The notes: a model not told the origin generated them from the letters alone. A DNA stretch of 64,000 bases from an uncultured Alphaproteobacteria bacterium (GCA_902617375.1 CACMWI010000004.1:1-64000), one strand, 5' to 3'. Numbered from the stretch's first letter, positions 17,425 through 26,790 are shown. Numbers and translations are program-made.

Positions 17425-18154
17425 TTAGAAATTCCTTAAATATATTTGACATTAGTTTAACGTATTTTTTAATTCCTTTTTGATCACAAATCAAATCGTT
17501 TCTAATTTCTATGGTAATATTTTTTAAGTCAAAATTCCTACATAGTCTGTCAACAGTATAATTGTAATGAAAACCAGAATATGGATAATTTCTTCCAAAG
17601 TGAATTTTGTTATCTTTTAGATTTCTTTGAATGGGCAGTAAAAGATCCATACTTTTATTCCACAACAAACCAACTTCTATTCCCCTATTAAAGTTTTTTG
17701 AGTTTTTAGTAAAACTGTGAATGGAAACCAAAAAAACTTTTTTATATTTATGAATTTTTTTTTTCACAAAATTCCCTAAATTTTTATGGTAGTAATTATA
17801 AAAACATTTAATTCTGTGCTCCCTTTCTTGAACTGAGATATTTAAATTTTTGGGTATTTCCACCCCGAATGACCTCACTGTTATTAATTCTCTGTCCATT
17901 TCTTTTCTATTTGGGTCAATCAACAATCTTGAAAAATTTGATAAAAAATAAGATTGTTTTAATTTTTTAGCTAAATTAATTGTTAAATTTTTTGCACCAA
18001 TATCAAAAGCAATGTGACTTTCTAAATTACTATCAGAGATTCCTAGTTTTTTATATTTTCGAGGAATATAATTTGAAGCATGATCACAAATAAAAACTAT
18101 GTGATTAATTAATTTTTTATTTTCAAATTCCTTTGCAAAAAATACAGGTTCCAT
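17417..18154 (-). CDS. N-formylglutamate amidohydrolase family protein
   Basis: 245 residues. Family motifs are visible: FICDHASNYIP near residue 22, HIAFDIGAKNLT near 48, SRLLIDPNRKEMD near 80 and VSIHSF near 143. In the best-studied members (HutG2) the enzyme hydrolyses N-formylglutamate at the end of histidine degradation. No other hut genes are nearby, so the substrate here is uncertain. It is the first gene of a leftward run, divergent from pyk. Confidence 0.75.
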   Translation of the reverse strand: MEPVFFAKEFENKKLINHIVFICDHASNYIPRKYKKLGISDSNLESHIAFDIGAKNLTINLAKKLKQSYFLSNFSRLLIDPNRKEMDRELITVRSFGVEIPKNLNISVQEREHRIKCFYNYYHKNLGNFVKKKIHKYKKVFLVSIHSFTKNSKNFNRGIEVGLLWNKSMDLLLPIQRNLKDNKIHFGRNYPYSGFHYNYTVDRLCRNFDLKNITIEIRNDLICDQKGIKKYVKLMSNIFKEFLNE

Positions 18155-18209
18155 CTGGATTTAATTTTATATCAAATAGTTAATTAGTGTAGTATAAAGT
18201 AAATAAGAA

Positions 18210-19625
18210 ATGTTAAGAAACAGAAACACAAAAATCATTGCGACTTTAGGGCCATCGTCATCGTCTCCAGTTAAAATTCATTCACTATTTCAAGCTGGTG
18301 CAGACATTTTTAGATTAAATTTTAGTCATGGAACTCATGAAGATCATCGCAGAAGAGTTTTCCATATAAGACAATACGAGAAAAGATTAGGTAGACCAAT
18401 TGCTATTCTGGGAGATTTACAAGGACCAAAATTTAGAATTGGGAATTTTAAAAACGGATCTGTTTTATTAAAAAATAATCAAAAGTTTTCGTTAGATTTA
18501 AATGAAAAATTAGGTGATGAGTCAAGAATTCTTCTACCTCACCCTGAAATATTCAAGTCTATAAAAAGAAATAATAGAATTTTGATTGATGATGGAAAAA
18601 TCATTTTAAATATACAAAGTGTTAATTCGGAACAAATCGTAACAGAAGTAATTAATGGTGGAAGAATTTCCAATAAAAAGGGTGTCAATATTCCAGAAGT
18701 ATTTGTAAAGGTGTCGTCATTAACCAAAAAAGATATCAAAGATTTGGAATTATGTCTCAACCTCAGTCTTGATTATGTAGCGTTATCATTTGTACAAAAA
18801 GCTAATGATCTACTTAAACTTAAGAAAATTACTGGTGATCAAACAGCAATCATGGCTAAATTTGAAAAACCGCTTGCGATAAAAAGAATGGAAGAAATAT
18901 TAAAACATTGTGATGCTGCAATGGTTGCCCGGGGCGATCTGGGAGTTGAAATGCCACCAGAGGAAGTACCCATTATACAAAAAAGACTTGTTGATGCTTG
19001 TAGGAATCATGGAAAGCCAATTGTTGTTGCAACCCAAATGCTTGATTCAATGGTTAATTCTCCATCACCAACAAGAGCTGAAGCTTCAGATGTCGCTACT
19101 GCTGTATTCGATTCTGTTGACTGTGTTATGCTTTCAGCTGAAACAGCGTCAGGCAAATTTCCCATAGAATCTGTGAAAATTATGGACAGAATTATAAGAG
19201 GTGTGGAAAATGATTTTTCGTATAGACAGCTATTAGACAGTAAAAAAATAAAACTTGAAGAAACTACCTCAGATGCAATAAGTTCAGCTGCATCTCAGGT
19301 TGTGAAAACGGTTTTAGCTAAAGCAATATTTACCTATACCAGATCTGGAGGAACGGCAAAAAGAGCAGCCAGAGAAAGACCAACTGTCCCTATTATAGGT
19401 TTATCTCCTGAGAGACTCACAGCCAGGCAGCTTGCTTTAATTTGGGGAGTCCACAATATTCATGCATTAGAGCCAAAAAGTTTTTCAGGAATGATTGAAA
19501 ACGCATGCGATGTGGCAAAAAAGGAAAAGATTGTAAAAAAAGGAGATTTCGTCGTTATAACAGCTGGAGCACCTATAGGAGTATCAGGCTCAACAAATAA
19601 CTTAAGGATAGCTAAAATTAGTTAA
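18210..19625 (+). CDS. pyk: Pyruvate kinase
   Basis: 471 residues, full length for a bacterial pyruvate kinase. N-terminus [39 protein letters not shown]; the signature [10 protein letters not shown] and then [12 protein letters not shown]; and [13 protein letters not shown]. It makes ATP and pyruvate from phosphoenolpyruvate. The last bases (TAA at 19623-19625) overlap the stop codon of the convergent rpmJ. Confidence 0.95.
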   Translation: MLRNRNTKIIATLGPSSSSPVKIHSLFQAGADIFRLNFSHGTHEDHRRRVFHIRQYEKRLGRPIAILGDLQGPKFRIGNFKNGSVLLKNNQKFSLDLNEKLGDESRILLPHPEIFKSIKRNNRILIDDGKIILNIQSVNSEQIVTEVINGGRISNKKGVNIPEVFVKVSSLTKKDIKDLELCLNLSLDYVALSFVQKANDLLKLKKITGDQTAIMAKFEKPLAIKRMEEILKHCDAAMVARGDLGVEMPPEEVPIIQKRLVDACRNHGKPIVVATQMLDSMVNSPSPTRAEASDVATAVFDSVDCVMLSAETASGKFPIESVKIMDRIIRGVENDFSYRQLLDSKKIKLEETTSDAISSAASQVVKTVLAKAIFTYTRSGGTAKRAARERPTVPIIGLSPERLTARQLALIWGVHNIHALEPKSFSGMIENACDVAKKEKIVKKGDFVVITAGAPIGVSGSTNNLRIAKIS

Positions 19626-19747
19626 CCTTGTCTAGCTTTAAATCGTGCATCTGTTTTATTTATTACATAGAGTCTACCTTTTCGTTTAACTACACGACAA
19701 TCTCTGTGTCTAGATTTTGCAGATTTAATTGACCTTAACACTTTCAT
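19622..19747 (-). CDS. rpmJ: 50S ribosomal protein L36 (zinc-free type)
   Basis: 41 residues read on the minus strand from ATG (complement 19745-19747): [18 protein letters not shown], then [23 protein letters not shown]. This is bL36 of the longer YkgO-like form. Only one cysteine (Cys17) is present, so the C-x-x-C/C/H zinc site of classical L36 is absent. It lies alone, its stop overlapping that of pyk. In alphaproteobacteria rpmJ is commonly outside the large ribosomal operons. Confidence 0.93.
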   Translation of the reverse strand: MKVLRSIKSAKSRHRDCRVVKRKGRLYVINKTDARFKARQG

Positions 19748-19792
19748 AAATCTATTTAATAATTAATTCTAAAAATTTGTCAATCAAAGAAA

Positions 19793-20305
19793 ATGTATTA
19801 CAATCATTTAGTGAAAAAATTCATACCAAAAATCTCGCTTAAGAAGATTAATTTATTTTTTGGAAATATGGCTTCTATCTTCATCTTGATTTTAATTACT
19901 TTGGTAAGCCTATCAGTGATATTAAGATATATTTTTTCGATAGGATTTACCTGGTTGCAAGATCTTTATATTTGGACTCACGCTTGTTTTATTTTGTTTG
20001 GTATTGCCTACACCCTAAACAGAGATGGACACGTGAGAATTGACATTCTTTACAGAAATTTTAATGAGATTAAAAAAAGTAAAGTTAATTTAATTGGGTC
20101 TATTATATTTGGATTGCCATTTTGTTTTTTTCTCATTACTAAAGGCTATGACTACTTTCTAAGATCATTTCTAATAAGTGAGGATTCAAAGGAAACCGGT
20201 GGTCTTCAAAATATTTACATTTTGAAATTTTTTATCTTCTTTATGGGAATACTTTTATCTATGGAATTAATTCACAGAATCTTTGATTTTTTCAAAAAAA
20301 AATGA
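19793..20305 (+). CDS. TRAP transporter small permease (DctQ family)
   Basis: 170 residues with four hydrophobic segments (about 26-46, 58-78, 100-120, 140-160), including LQDLYIWTHACFILFGIAYTL and RDGHVRIDILY, the DctQ signature region. It partners DctM in sodium-coupled uptake of organic acids. The last four bases overlap the start of dctM (ATGA), so the pair is coupled. The substrate is inferred from the nearby binding protein. Confidence 0.88.
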   Translation: MYYNHLVKKFIPKISLKKINLFFGNMASIFILILITLVSLSVILRYIFSIGFTWLQDLYIWTHACFILFGIAYTLNRDGHVRIDILYRNFNEIKKSKVNLIGSIIFGLPFCFFLITKGYDYFLRSFLISEDSKETGGLQNIYILKFFIFFMGILLSMELIHRIFDFFKKK

Positions 20306-21681
20306 CTGAATTTCTGAATCAAGAATTTTTCGCATTATTTTTATTCATTATCTTAGCGCTTTTTTTATTGATGGGCTATCCAGTAGCTTTAACGCTAGCT
20401 GGAACTGCCATTTTTGTTGGAGTGATTGGTTATCTTTTTGACATATTTCCTCTTGTTTTAATAAGTGTATTACCAAATAGAATTTTTGGAATTTTGACTA
20501 ATGAGACCTTAATTGCAGTGCCACTTTTTATTTTCATGGGAGTGATGCTTGAGAAATCTGGGATAGCCAATGAGTTACTGGAAAATATGAGCAAGATTTG
20601 GGGAAAAAAGAAAGGTGGATTGGTCTACTCTATTTTAATTGTTGGAGTCCTTATGGCAGCATCTACTGGTATAGTCGGCGCAACAGTGGTAACTATGGGG
20701 ATATTATCTCTTCCATTGATGATTAAGTGGAAATACAATAAAAAAATTTCTACTGGAGTTATCTGTGCTAGCGGTACTCTAGGTCAAATCATTCCACCAT
20801 CGATTGTACTTGTTCTTTTAGCAGACGTTTTTCAAGGTGCAAATGAACAAGCATCTGCCATTTCAGGCGAACTAGCCCCAGACCCGGTGAGCAGTGTTGA
20901 TTTATTTGCTGGTGCAATTATTCCAGGCTTACTATTAGTCAGTTTTTACTTTGTGTGGATATTTTTATGTTCACTTTATAATCCCGGCTTATTTCCAATT
21001 GACAAAAACTTAAAAAAATCTTCATTGAACCTAACAGAAATTATAAAAATCATATTACCACCTTTAAGTTTGATAATAGTTGTCTTAGGATCTATTTTAT
21101 TTGGAATTGCAACACCTACTGAATCGGCGTCATTAGGCGCTTTGGGCTCCATAATTTTATCCATTAAAAAAAAAATAGAATTGAAATCTTTAATGTCAGC
21201 GTGTGAAGAAACATTAAAAATCTCATCAATGGTTTTTTTTATTCTTATCGGAGCATCTTTATTTTCACTAGTCTTTAGAGGTTTTGGCGGCGACCTTATT
21301 GTTGAAAACTTTATTTCCAGTATTCCTGGAGGTGCAGTAACTTCGTTATTGATTGTAATGATTGTAATTTTCTTATTGGGATTCTTTTTAGACTTTTTTC
21401 AAATTGTCTTTGTAATTGTTCCAATTGTAGGACCATCTTTAATTGCTTTAGGTTATGACCCTGTTTGGTTGGCAATAATGTTTGCAATTAACCTTCAAAC
21501 AAGTTTTCTAACACCCCCTTTTGGTTTTGCTTTGTTTTATCTTAGGGGAGTAAGTCCAGCAGAAATTAAAACCAGTGATATTTATCAGGGTGTGATCCCA
21601 TTTATAATAATCCAAATATTTTTATTAATTATCTTGTATAAATTTCCAACAATTATAACTTGGCTTCCAAATCAAATTTAA
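20302..21681 (+). CDS. TRAP transporter large permease (DctM family)
   Basis: 459 residues with about 12 to 14 hydrophobic segments. Family hallmarks include LLMGYPVALTLAG near the N-terminus, VPLFIFMGVMLEKSG, the GATVVTMGILSLPLM loop, CASGTLGQIIPPSIVLV and LGFFLDFFQIVFVIVPIV. It is the transporting subunit driven by the sodium gradient. Its stop overlaps the stop of the convergent binding-protein gene by four bases. Confidence 0.92.
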   Translation: MTEFLNQEFFALFLFIILALFLLMGYPVALTLAGTAIFVGVIGYLFDIFPLVLISVLPNRIFGILTNETLIAVPLFIFMGVMLEKSGIANELLENMSKIWGKKKGGLVYSILIVGVLMAASTGIVGATVVTMGILSLPLMIKWKYNKKISTGVICASGTLGQIIPPSIVLVLLADVFQGANEQASAISGELAPDPVSSVDLFAGAIIPGLLLVSFYFVWIFLCSLYNPGLFPIDKNLKKSSLNLTEIIKIILPPLSLIIVVLGSILFGIATPTESASLGALGSIILSIKKKIELKSLMSACEETLKISSMVFFILIGASLFSLVFRGFGGDLIVENFISSIPGGAVTSLLIVMIVIFLLGFFLDFFQIVFVIVPIVGPSLIALGYDPVWLAIMFAINLQTSFLTPPFGFALFYLRGVSPAEIKTSDIYQGVIPFIIIQIFLLIILYKFPTIITWLPNQI

Positions 21682-22772
21682 TTGTTTAAAATTCTTGCAT
21701 TTAAATAATCTGCTTCAGAGTAGTGTGACCAAAAAATAGCTAATTCTCTAAATGAAATAATATTTTCGAATAGTTCTCTCGACATCTTATCTTTTGCTGC
21801 TATTTCGGAAACAACCTCATCAGACCTTCGCTTAAGAAGTTTAAGAACTTTATCATTATACCTCATAAATGAAACGTTATATTGATCTTTCAATTTTTTG
21901 ACAGCAAAACAATTTCTTGCAAAGAATTCTGAAGCAATCATCGAATTAGATTTGGCACAGGAAGCTTCTACTAACTTTTGAAGTCCGTTGCTTAGTTTGT
22001 TCCAAGCATCAAGATTTATAAATGATTCCAGACAAGTTCCAGGTTCGTGCCATCCAGGATAATAGTAGTAGTCACAAACTTTATGTAAGCCTTTACCTAA
22101 ATCAGCAGCTGGCCCAATCCATTCAGTACCGTCTATTGTACCAGATGTTATTGCCGGAACAACGTCAGGTCCTGGAAGCAGAACAACGTTGGTTCCATAA
22201 CTTTTTAACACTTCTCCTCCTAAACCAGGCATCCTAAATTTTAGACCCTTGAAATCGGTAACTTCATTGATTGATTTATTGAACCAACCTCCCATTTGAT
22301 TTCCTGTATTGCCAGCCGGAAAGAATTTAAGATTTAATTCATTATAAATTTTATTCGCTAATTTTAATCCATCTCCATGATAGAACCACGCTGCCATCTC
22401 CTGCTGATTAAAACCAAATGGGATTCCAGATAAAAAAGATATAGCAGGAGACTTACCTGTCCAATAGTAGGGAGATCCAAATCCCATTTGACAAGTTCCA
22501 CTTTGGACTACATCAAATGACTCAAAAGCGCCAACTAATTCATTTGCATGAAAAAGCTTAATATTAAGTTCTCCATCAGAAATTCGTGTTATTTCTTCGC
22601 AAAGTCTTGCAAAGGATCTTCCCAAAATCCCAGCTTTATCGAAGGCAGAAACTGCTACCCATGTATGTTTTTTCTTTGAGCTAACAATATTTGGAAAAAA
22701 CAAAGAGCTTGCTACTGCGCCCCCCAATAAACTTGCAGAAATAGATTTTTTAATAAATTTTCTTCTCGTCAT
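21678..22772 (-). CDS. TRAP transporter substrate-binding protein (alpha-keto acid / TakP type)
   Basis: 364 residues from ATG 22772 (MTRRKFIKKS; a TTG two codons upstream is possible). The twin-arginine RRKF followed by a hydrophobic stretch and FFPNIVSS indicates Tat export. The segments FNKSINEVTDFKGLKFRMPG, then GTIDGTEWIGP and YYYPGWHEPGT, are typical of the DctP7/TakP group that binds alpha-keto acids such as pyruvate. It is encoded convergently to dctQM rather than in their operon, so expression of binding protein and permease is set by separate promoters. Substrate assignment is by motif only. Confidence 0.82.
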   Translation of the reverse strand: MTRRKFIKKSISASLLGGAVASSLFFPNIVSSKKKHTWVAVSAFDKAGILGRSFARLCEEITRISDGELNIKLFHANELVGAFESFDVVQSGTCQMGFGSPYYWTGKSPAISFLSGIPFGFNQQEMAAWFYHGDGLKLANKIYNELNLKFFPAGNTGNQMGGWFNKSINEVTDFKGLKFRMPGLGGEVLKSYGTNVVLLPGPDVVPAITSGTIDGTEWIGPAADLGKGLHKVCDYYYYPGWHEPGTCLESFINLDAWNKLSNGLQKLVEASCAKSNSMIASEFFARNCFAVKKLKDQYNVSFMRYNDKVLKLLKRRSDEVVSEIAAKDKMSRELFENIISFRELAIFWSHYSEADYLNARILNN

Positions 22773-22784
22773 AGTCAAAGTCTC

Positions 22785-22860
22785 TGGTGGGCGGAACAGG
22801 GTTCGAACCTGCGACCTATTGCGTGTCGAGCAATTGCTCTCCCAACTGAGCTATCCGCCC
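22785..22860 (-). tRNA. tRNA-Val (anticodon GAC), CCA encoded
   Basis: A full cloverleaf can be folded by hand on the minus strand. Acceptor GGGCGGA pairs with TCCGCCC, discriminator A and encoded CCA follow. D stem is GCTC/GAGC, anticodon stem ATTGC/GCAAT, T stem GCAGG/CCTGT with TTCGAAC loop. The seven-base anticodon loop reads TCGACAC, giving GAC (valine). Position 33 is C instead of the nearly invariant U. Confidence 0.88.
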
Positions 22861-22930
22861 AATTTGATGAATATACTACTAAAAATATAAACCAACAAGA
22901 AAAATGGCATACTATTTGCTATTGTCAGTC

Positions 22931-23740
22931 ATGTTTTCAATAATTCGAACTGGACTTGATGCCGCAAATAGAGACTTAGCCGTTATTTCAAACAATATAG
23001 CAAATGCTGGAACTAATGGTTTTAAAAAAAGTGAGGCACAGTTTGAAGACCTTTATCATTCCCAACACAACAATTCCACTGAAAAGGCGACAGGAATGGG
23101 TGTTAAAACTATAAAACCAAGACAAAGCTTTTCTCAAGGATCATTGCAAGCAACAAATGGTAGTTTAGACCTTGCAATAATGGGCGAAGGATTTTTTGTT
23201 TTAGGACAACCTTTAGGAAGAGGCTTAAATACCTCACCGGAAGAACGAGCTTTTACAAGAGATGGTTCTTTCCAACTAGACAGGGAAGGTAATCTTGTTA
23301 ATACAGACGGTTTGCCTCTCCTTGGAATTGGTCAAACGCCTATTAATATACCATTTCTTGGTGCAGCAACTGAAGAAAACGGTAATCCTGAATTATTAAC
23401 TGAAATATCTGTTGACAGTGAAGGTGCAATAAGTGCAACTTACGGTTTAGACACAATTAAAAAAGTAGGTCAAATTGAATTAGCTGATTTTGTAAATGAG
23501 CATGGTTTAAAAAATATTGGGAATGCAAGGTTCAATGAAACACCTGAAAGTGGTGTTCCTACATTTGGTGCTCCAAAGGAAAGAACAATTGGAAAGATAC
23601 AAGCAGGATTTCTTGAAAAATCGAATACAGATATTACTGATGAAATAATATTAATGCTTAGAACTCAGCAAGCATTTAATGGATGTGGCAAGATGCTTCA
23701 ATCAGAAATTGATGTAACAAAAAAATTATCTGCGCGTTAG
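22931..23740 (+). CDS. Flagellar hook/rod family protein (FlgE/FlgF/FlgG-like)
   Basis: 269 residues from the ATG at 22931 (MFSIIRTGLDAAN), which aligns with starts of rod and hook proteins; an ATG at 22904 would add nine residues (MAYYLLLSV). The N-terminus has the flagellar rod signature DLAVISNNIANAGTNGFKKSE, the centre LDLAIMGEGFFVLG, and the C-terminus GKIQAGFLEKSNTDITDEI followed by RTQQAFNG. These axial proteins polymerise outside the membrane after export by the FlhA gate. FlgB, C, D, E and F are encoded at 34.5-40.7 kb, so this could be FlgG or an extra hook-like paralogue. The motifs do not decide between these. It converges on the flhA-fliA operon. Confidence 0.75.
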   Translation: MFSIIRTGLDAANRDLAVISNNIANAGTNGFKKSEAQFEDLYHSQHNNSTEKATGMGVKTIKPRQSFSQGSLQATNGSLDLAIMGEGFFVLGQPLGRGLNTSPEERAFTRDGSFQLDREGNLVNTDGLPLLGIGQTPINIPFLGAATEENGNPELLTEISVDSEGAISATYGLDTIKKVGQIELADFVNEHGLKNIGNARFNETPESGVPTFGAPKERTIGKIQAGFLEKSNTDITDEIILMLRTQQAFNGCGKMLQSEIDVTKKLSAR

Positions 23741-23742
23741 TA

Positions 23743-24159
23743 CTATAATAATGGAATATTCCAATTAATTTCATTTATCTTTATCTTGGTTTCACTATCA
23801 ACATAAAGATCTCCTTTTTGATTAATCATCAGACTGTCTAAGGTAGAAATGGTTACTTTCATTTTTTTGGATGAATTTCTTTTTAATGAAATGTGATACA
23901 AAAGATTATCTAATTTTTTTTTATCTAAAAATATATTTACTTCCATTAAAGCTTTGTCATTATGAATAAATAAATTATCAATTTGTTTTTTATTGTTTTC
24001 TTTAACTAAAAGCACGCATCTACCTCTAGATATGTTTTCAAAACCGCAAACAAAACAAACTGTCAAATTTTGTTTATAAATTAGATCTACATTATCAACC
24101 CTCAAAAGGATTCTGTTAATTTTTTCCCATTTATTTTTTTCAGTCTGGATTGATTTCAT
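23743..24159 (-). CDS. Hypothetical protein, last gene of the flhA-fliA operon
   Basis: 138 residues, not recognised. The start overlaps the end of fliA by 20 bases, so it is probably translated from the same message as the flagellar sigma factor. It contains CFVCGF (CxxC) near residue 35 and ends in a beta-rich stretch. No signal peptide or membrane segment is seen. The position suggests a regulatory or assembly role in motility, but nothing in the sequence proves that. Confidence 0.55.
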   Translation of the reverse strand: MKSIQTEKNKWEKINRILLRVDNVDLIYKQNLTVCFVCGFENISRGRCVLLVKENNKKQIDNLFIHNDKALMEVNIFLDKKKLDNLLYHISLKRNSSKKMKVTISTLDSLMINQKGDLYVDSETKIKINEINWNIPLL

Positions 24160-24844
24160 TTCTTAATTTTCCAATTATTGATTTTTTAATTTGAGAAATT
24201 CTACCAGTACTTATTTCTAACACTTCAGCAATTTCATAAATATTCAATTCCTCTACATAATACAATTGTGCAACCAATGCCTCTCTTTGATTCAAAACAC
24301 TCAATGCTTCTTTAATTTGATTTTTTAATTCTTTGTTTTGTAAACTTGATTCTGGATTATCATCCTTGCTGGCAAAAAGAATTGAATATTCGTTATAGGC
24401 TGTATCCAAACTTTGAACCACATTGGCTTCAAAAGCTTTCTTCCAATAATTAAACTCATCGTCTGAAATGCCAAGAGAATCTATCAATTCTTGTTCTGTG
24501 GCATGTCTATTCAATTTTTTTTCAAGATCAAGCTTAGTTCTTTCAAACTCTTGTTTTTTTTTTATTGTTGTTCTGCATAAATTAGAATTTTTTCTTAGAA
24601 AATCAATTATAGACCCTCTAATTCTTAACTGAGCATATTGCGAAAAATTTACACCCTCTTTTGGTGAATACTTTTGTGCTGCATGAACTAAACCCTCCAT
24701 TCCCTGCTGAATAAGATCCTCTACTTCAACAATATTCTGAACTCTTCCATGCAATTGCCAGGCAATTCTCTTTACAAGATCAAGATTATCTTGAATTAAA
24801 TCATTTATTGAGGTTTGAGATTTGTCCAAATAATAATTGTTCAT
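24140..24844 (-). CDS. fliA: RNA polymerase sigma-28 factor FliA
   Basis: 234 residues, the length of FliA/WhiG sigma factors. Region 2 has VEDLIQQGMEGLVHAAQKY and FSQYAQLRIRGSIIDFLRK; region 3 has KLNRHATEQELIDSLGISD; region 4 ends ELNIYEIAEVLEISTGRISQ, the helix-turn-helix that reads the -35 element. It directs late flagellar genes. FlgM, its anti-sigma factor, is encoded at 31974. The gene follows flhG by ten bases. Confidence 0.92.
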   Translation of the reverse strand: MNNYYLDKSQTSINDLIQDNLDLVKRIAWQLHGRVQNIVEVEDLIQQGMEGLVHAAQKYSPKEGVNFSQYAQLRIRGSIIDFLRKNSNLCRTTIKKKQEFERTKLDLEKKLNRHATEQELIDSLGISDDEFNYWKKAFEANVVQSLDTAYNEYSILFASKDDNPESSLQNKELKNQIKEALSVLNQREALVAQLYYVEELNIYEIAEVLEISTGRISQIKKSIIGKLRNEINPD

Positions 24845-24854
24845 AATTTATAGC

Positions 24855-25652
24855 TTACGCTCTTTTCTGGACTTTTGAAAGAAAAGTTAATCCCCCCCAC
24901 TCGTTTGATGGCGTTTCATTTATATTCTTAGCAATTTTCAAAAAAGACTGAGAAATTTCAGACTTTGGTTCACTAATACTTACAGGTTTTCTATCAACAA
25001 TTGACTTCCTAATGTTCTGAGAACTTTTAACACACCCAACATAATGCAAATTTACATCTAAGAATTTTGCTGTAATTGATTGGAATTTTTTGAATAAATC
25101 TTTTCCATGACTATCGTTATCTACTTGGTTGACTGCAATACAGTAATTTTTAAAGGATGATTTAGAATATAATGCTTTTATCAAAGCATACGAGTCTATA
25201 AAGCTAGTTGGTTCTCCAACAATTACAATTAAGATACGATCGCAAGCCAATGAGAAAACAAGAGCATTGTCTTCAGCACCAGCAGCAATATCAACCATTA
25301 GTTTAACATTTTTAAAGGTTTTGAGATGATTATCTATTTCATTTAGAATGGAATACCTTTTTACATTTTCGAGATTAAGAAGATTATTAGAGGCAGTTCC
25401 CCCAGAGATTAAATCGATCCCTTTCCTAAAATTTTCAATAATTTCAGATATTTTTTTTTCACCTGAAATTACATCCGAAATAGAGTATTCGGGGTTTACT
25501 CCCAGAAGAACGTGAGAATTAGCCATACCCATATCAGTGTCGAGTAGAAAAACTTGATCCGTGAACTTTCTTTGTGCAATCGATAAGTTCACAGCAAAAG
25601 TCGTTTTACCAACTCCGCCTTTTCCGCTGGTTATTGCAATCGAATCAGACAC
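24855..25652 (-). CDS. flhG: Flagellar number regulator FlhG (FleN), MinD-like ATPase
   Basis: 265 residues, GTG start, eight bases overlapping flhF. The deviant Walker A SGKGGVGKTTFAVNLS begins at residue 8; VFLLDTDMGMANSHVLLG and ISDVISGEKKISEI follow, the standard FlhG/FleN pattern. FlhG limits the number of polar flagella with FlhF. The protein starts directly at the ATPase fold. The N-terminal DQAxxLR helix, which in studied FlhG proteins activates FlhF, is not present. A C-terminal amphipathic segment (LKIAKNINETP) could bind membrane but is weak. Confidence 0.88.
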   Translation of the reverse strand: MSDSIAITSGKGGVGKTTFAVNLSIAQRKFTDQVFLLDTDMGMANSHVLLGVNPEYSISDVISGEKKISEIIENFRKGIDLISGGTASNNLLNLENVKRYSILNEIDNHLKTFKNVKLMVDIAAGAEDNALVFSLACDRILIVIVGEPTSFIDSYALIKALYSKSSFKNYCIAVNQVDNDSHGKDLFKKFQSITAKFLDVNLHYVGCVKSSQNIRKSIVDRKPVSISEPKSEISQSFLKIAKNINETPSNEWGGLTFLSKVQKRA

Positions 25653-26790
25653 CTTTAAAATTCTCTTTCATGTATTTTGTAAGTGAGTTTTCATTAGCTT
25701 CTATAATTGAATCAATCAACACTTTTGTGCCAGTTACAATTCCTATCCTAGAATTATTTTTGGCTAAAGAAGAAAATTCTTCGGCACCTACCCAACACTC
25801 GTCAAGTTTTGTAACTGCTATCATAGGTCTTATATCAGAGACTTTATCGCTTAATCCATCAATCATTTCAGAATTTGATCCACTTGGTAATGTCAATATA
25901 GAACAAAAATTGAAAGACGGAAATGAATTTTTTATCTCTTTTATTTTTTGCACACCAAAATTAATATCCCCGGAAATATCAAAAATGTTTACCGCATCAT
26001 CCTCACTTTGTTTGTTAAAATTAAAAAAATTGTAATCTTTTACAGGAAAGCCCAGAACTCTACTGTAAGATCTTAATGTGTCTGAATTTCCAGTACTAGA
26101 ATTTGTTACATCATAAAAATAAATATCTTTTGTATTTTTTTTATCTGACAAGTAAGAAGCAATTTTGGCAGACAGAGTAGATTTTCCTGACCCAGAATTT
26201 CCGAAAATAAAGATATTTTTTGAATTCAATAATCTTGGGAAATCATCCGATGCCAATTTTTTAGATAATTCTCTAAAAAAAGACACTCTTCCCTCCTCCA
26301 GATTTTTTCCTATAAAAGAATAACTTAATTTATTTATAATTTCAGGTAAAAACTTTTCTTGCCTTAATTTAATTGGCGTATAGTACGACAATTTATCAGA
26401 AATACCTGATTGATCTGTTATAATCATCTTGTTCATTTCATCTTTAAGTGTCTCTAGTTGAATTTGAATTTTTTCAAGCATTTGCGTATCGATTTTGGCA
26501 TTAGTGTTTTGATTGGACTCTTTTTTGCCAATGTAAGAAACATTGTCTTTATTCGTCTCTCTATCTTTGGAAGTTATGTTTATTTCTTTATTGAAAACTT
26601 TCGAAAAATTTTTCTTTTCTTCTACTTTCTTTTTATGAGTTTCAATGATTTTATCATTGTCTGATGCTTCAACTTCAACAACACCATTATTTCTTTTTGT
26701 AGATAGGATAATAGCTTTATCTCCGTATTCGTCATTTACTAAATTCATGGCTGTTTTCATGTCTCTAGCTTTAAATAGTTGAGTTTTCAT
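25645..26790 (-). CDS. flhF: Flagellar biosynthesis GTPase FlhF (divergent)
   Basis: 381 residues from the ATG at 26790, chosen because it has AAGGAG eight bases upstream and because MKTQLFKARDMKTAMNLV is the usual FlhF N-terminus. The B domain is followed by a helical linker and the G domain. The P-loop reads GNSGSGKST (normally GPTGVGKTT), the expected DTAGR switch reads DISGDI, and the specificity motif TKLDE is intact. FlhF marks the cell pole for flagellar assembly. The altered switch suggests changed GTP hydrolysis. The start overlaps the end of flhA by 20 bases. Confidence 0.87.
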   Translation of the reverse strand: MKTQLFKARDMKTAMNLVNDEYGDKAIILSTKRNNGVVEVEASDNDKIIETHKKKVEEKKNFSKVFNKEINITSKDRETNKDNVSYIGKKESNQNTNAKIDTQMLEKIQIQLETLKDEMNKMIITDQSGISDKLSYYTPIKLRQEKFLPEIINKLSYSFIGKNLEEGRVSFFRELSKKLASDDFPRLLNSKNIFIFGNSGSGKSTLSAKIASYLSDKKNTKDIYFYDVTNSSTGNSDTLRSYSRVLGFPVKDYNFFNFNKQSEDDAVNIFDISGDINFGVQKIKEIKNSFPSFNFCSILTLPSGSNSEMIDGLSDKVSDIRPMIAVTKLDECWVGAEEFSSLAKNNSRIGIVTGTKVLIDSIIEANENSLTKYMKENFKGV

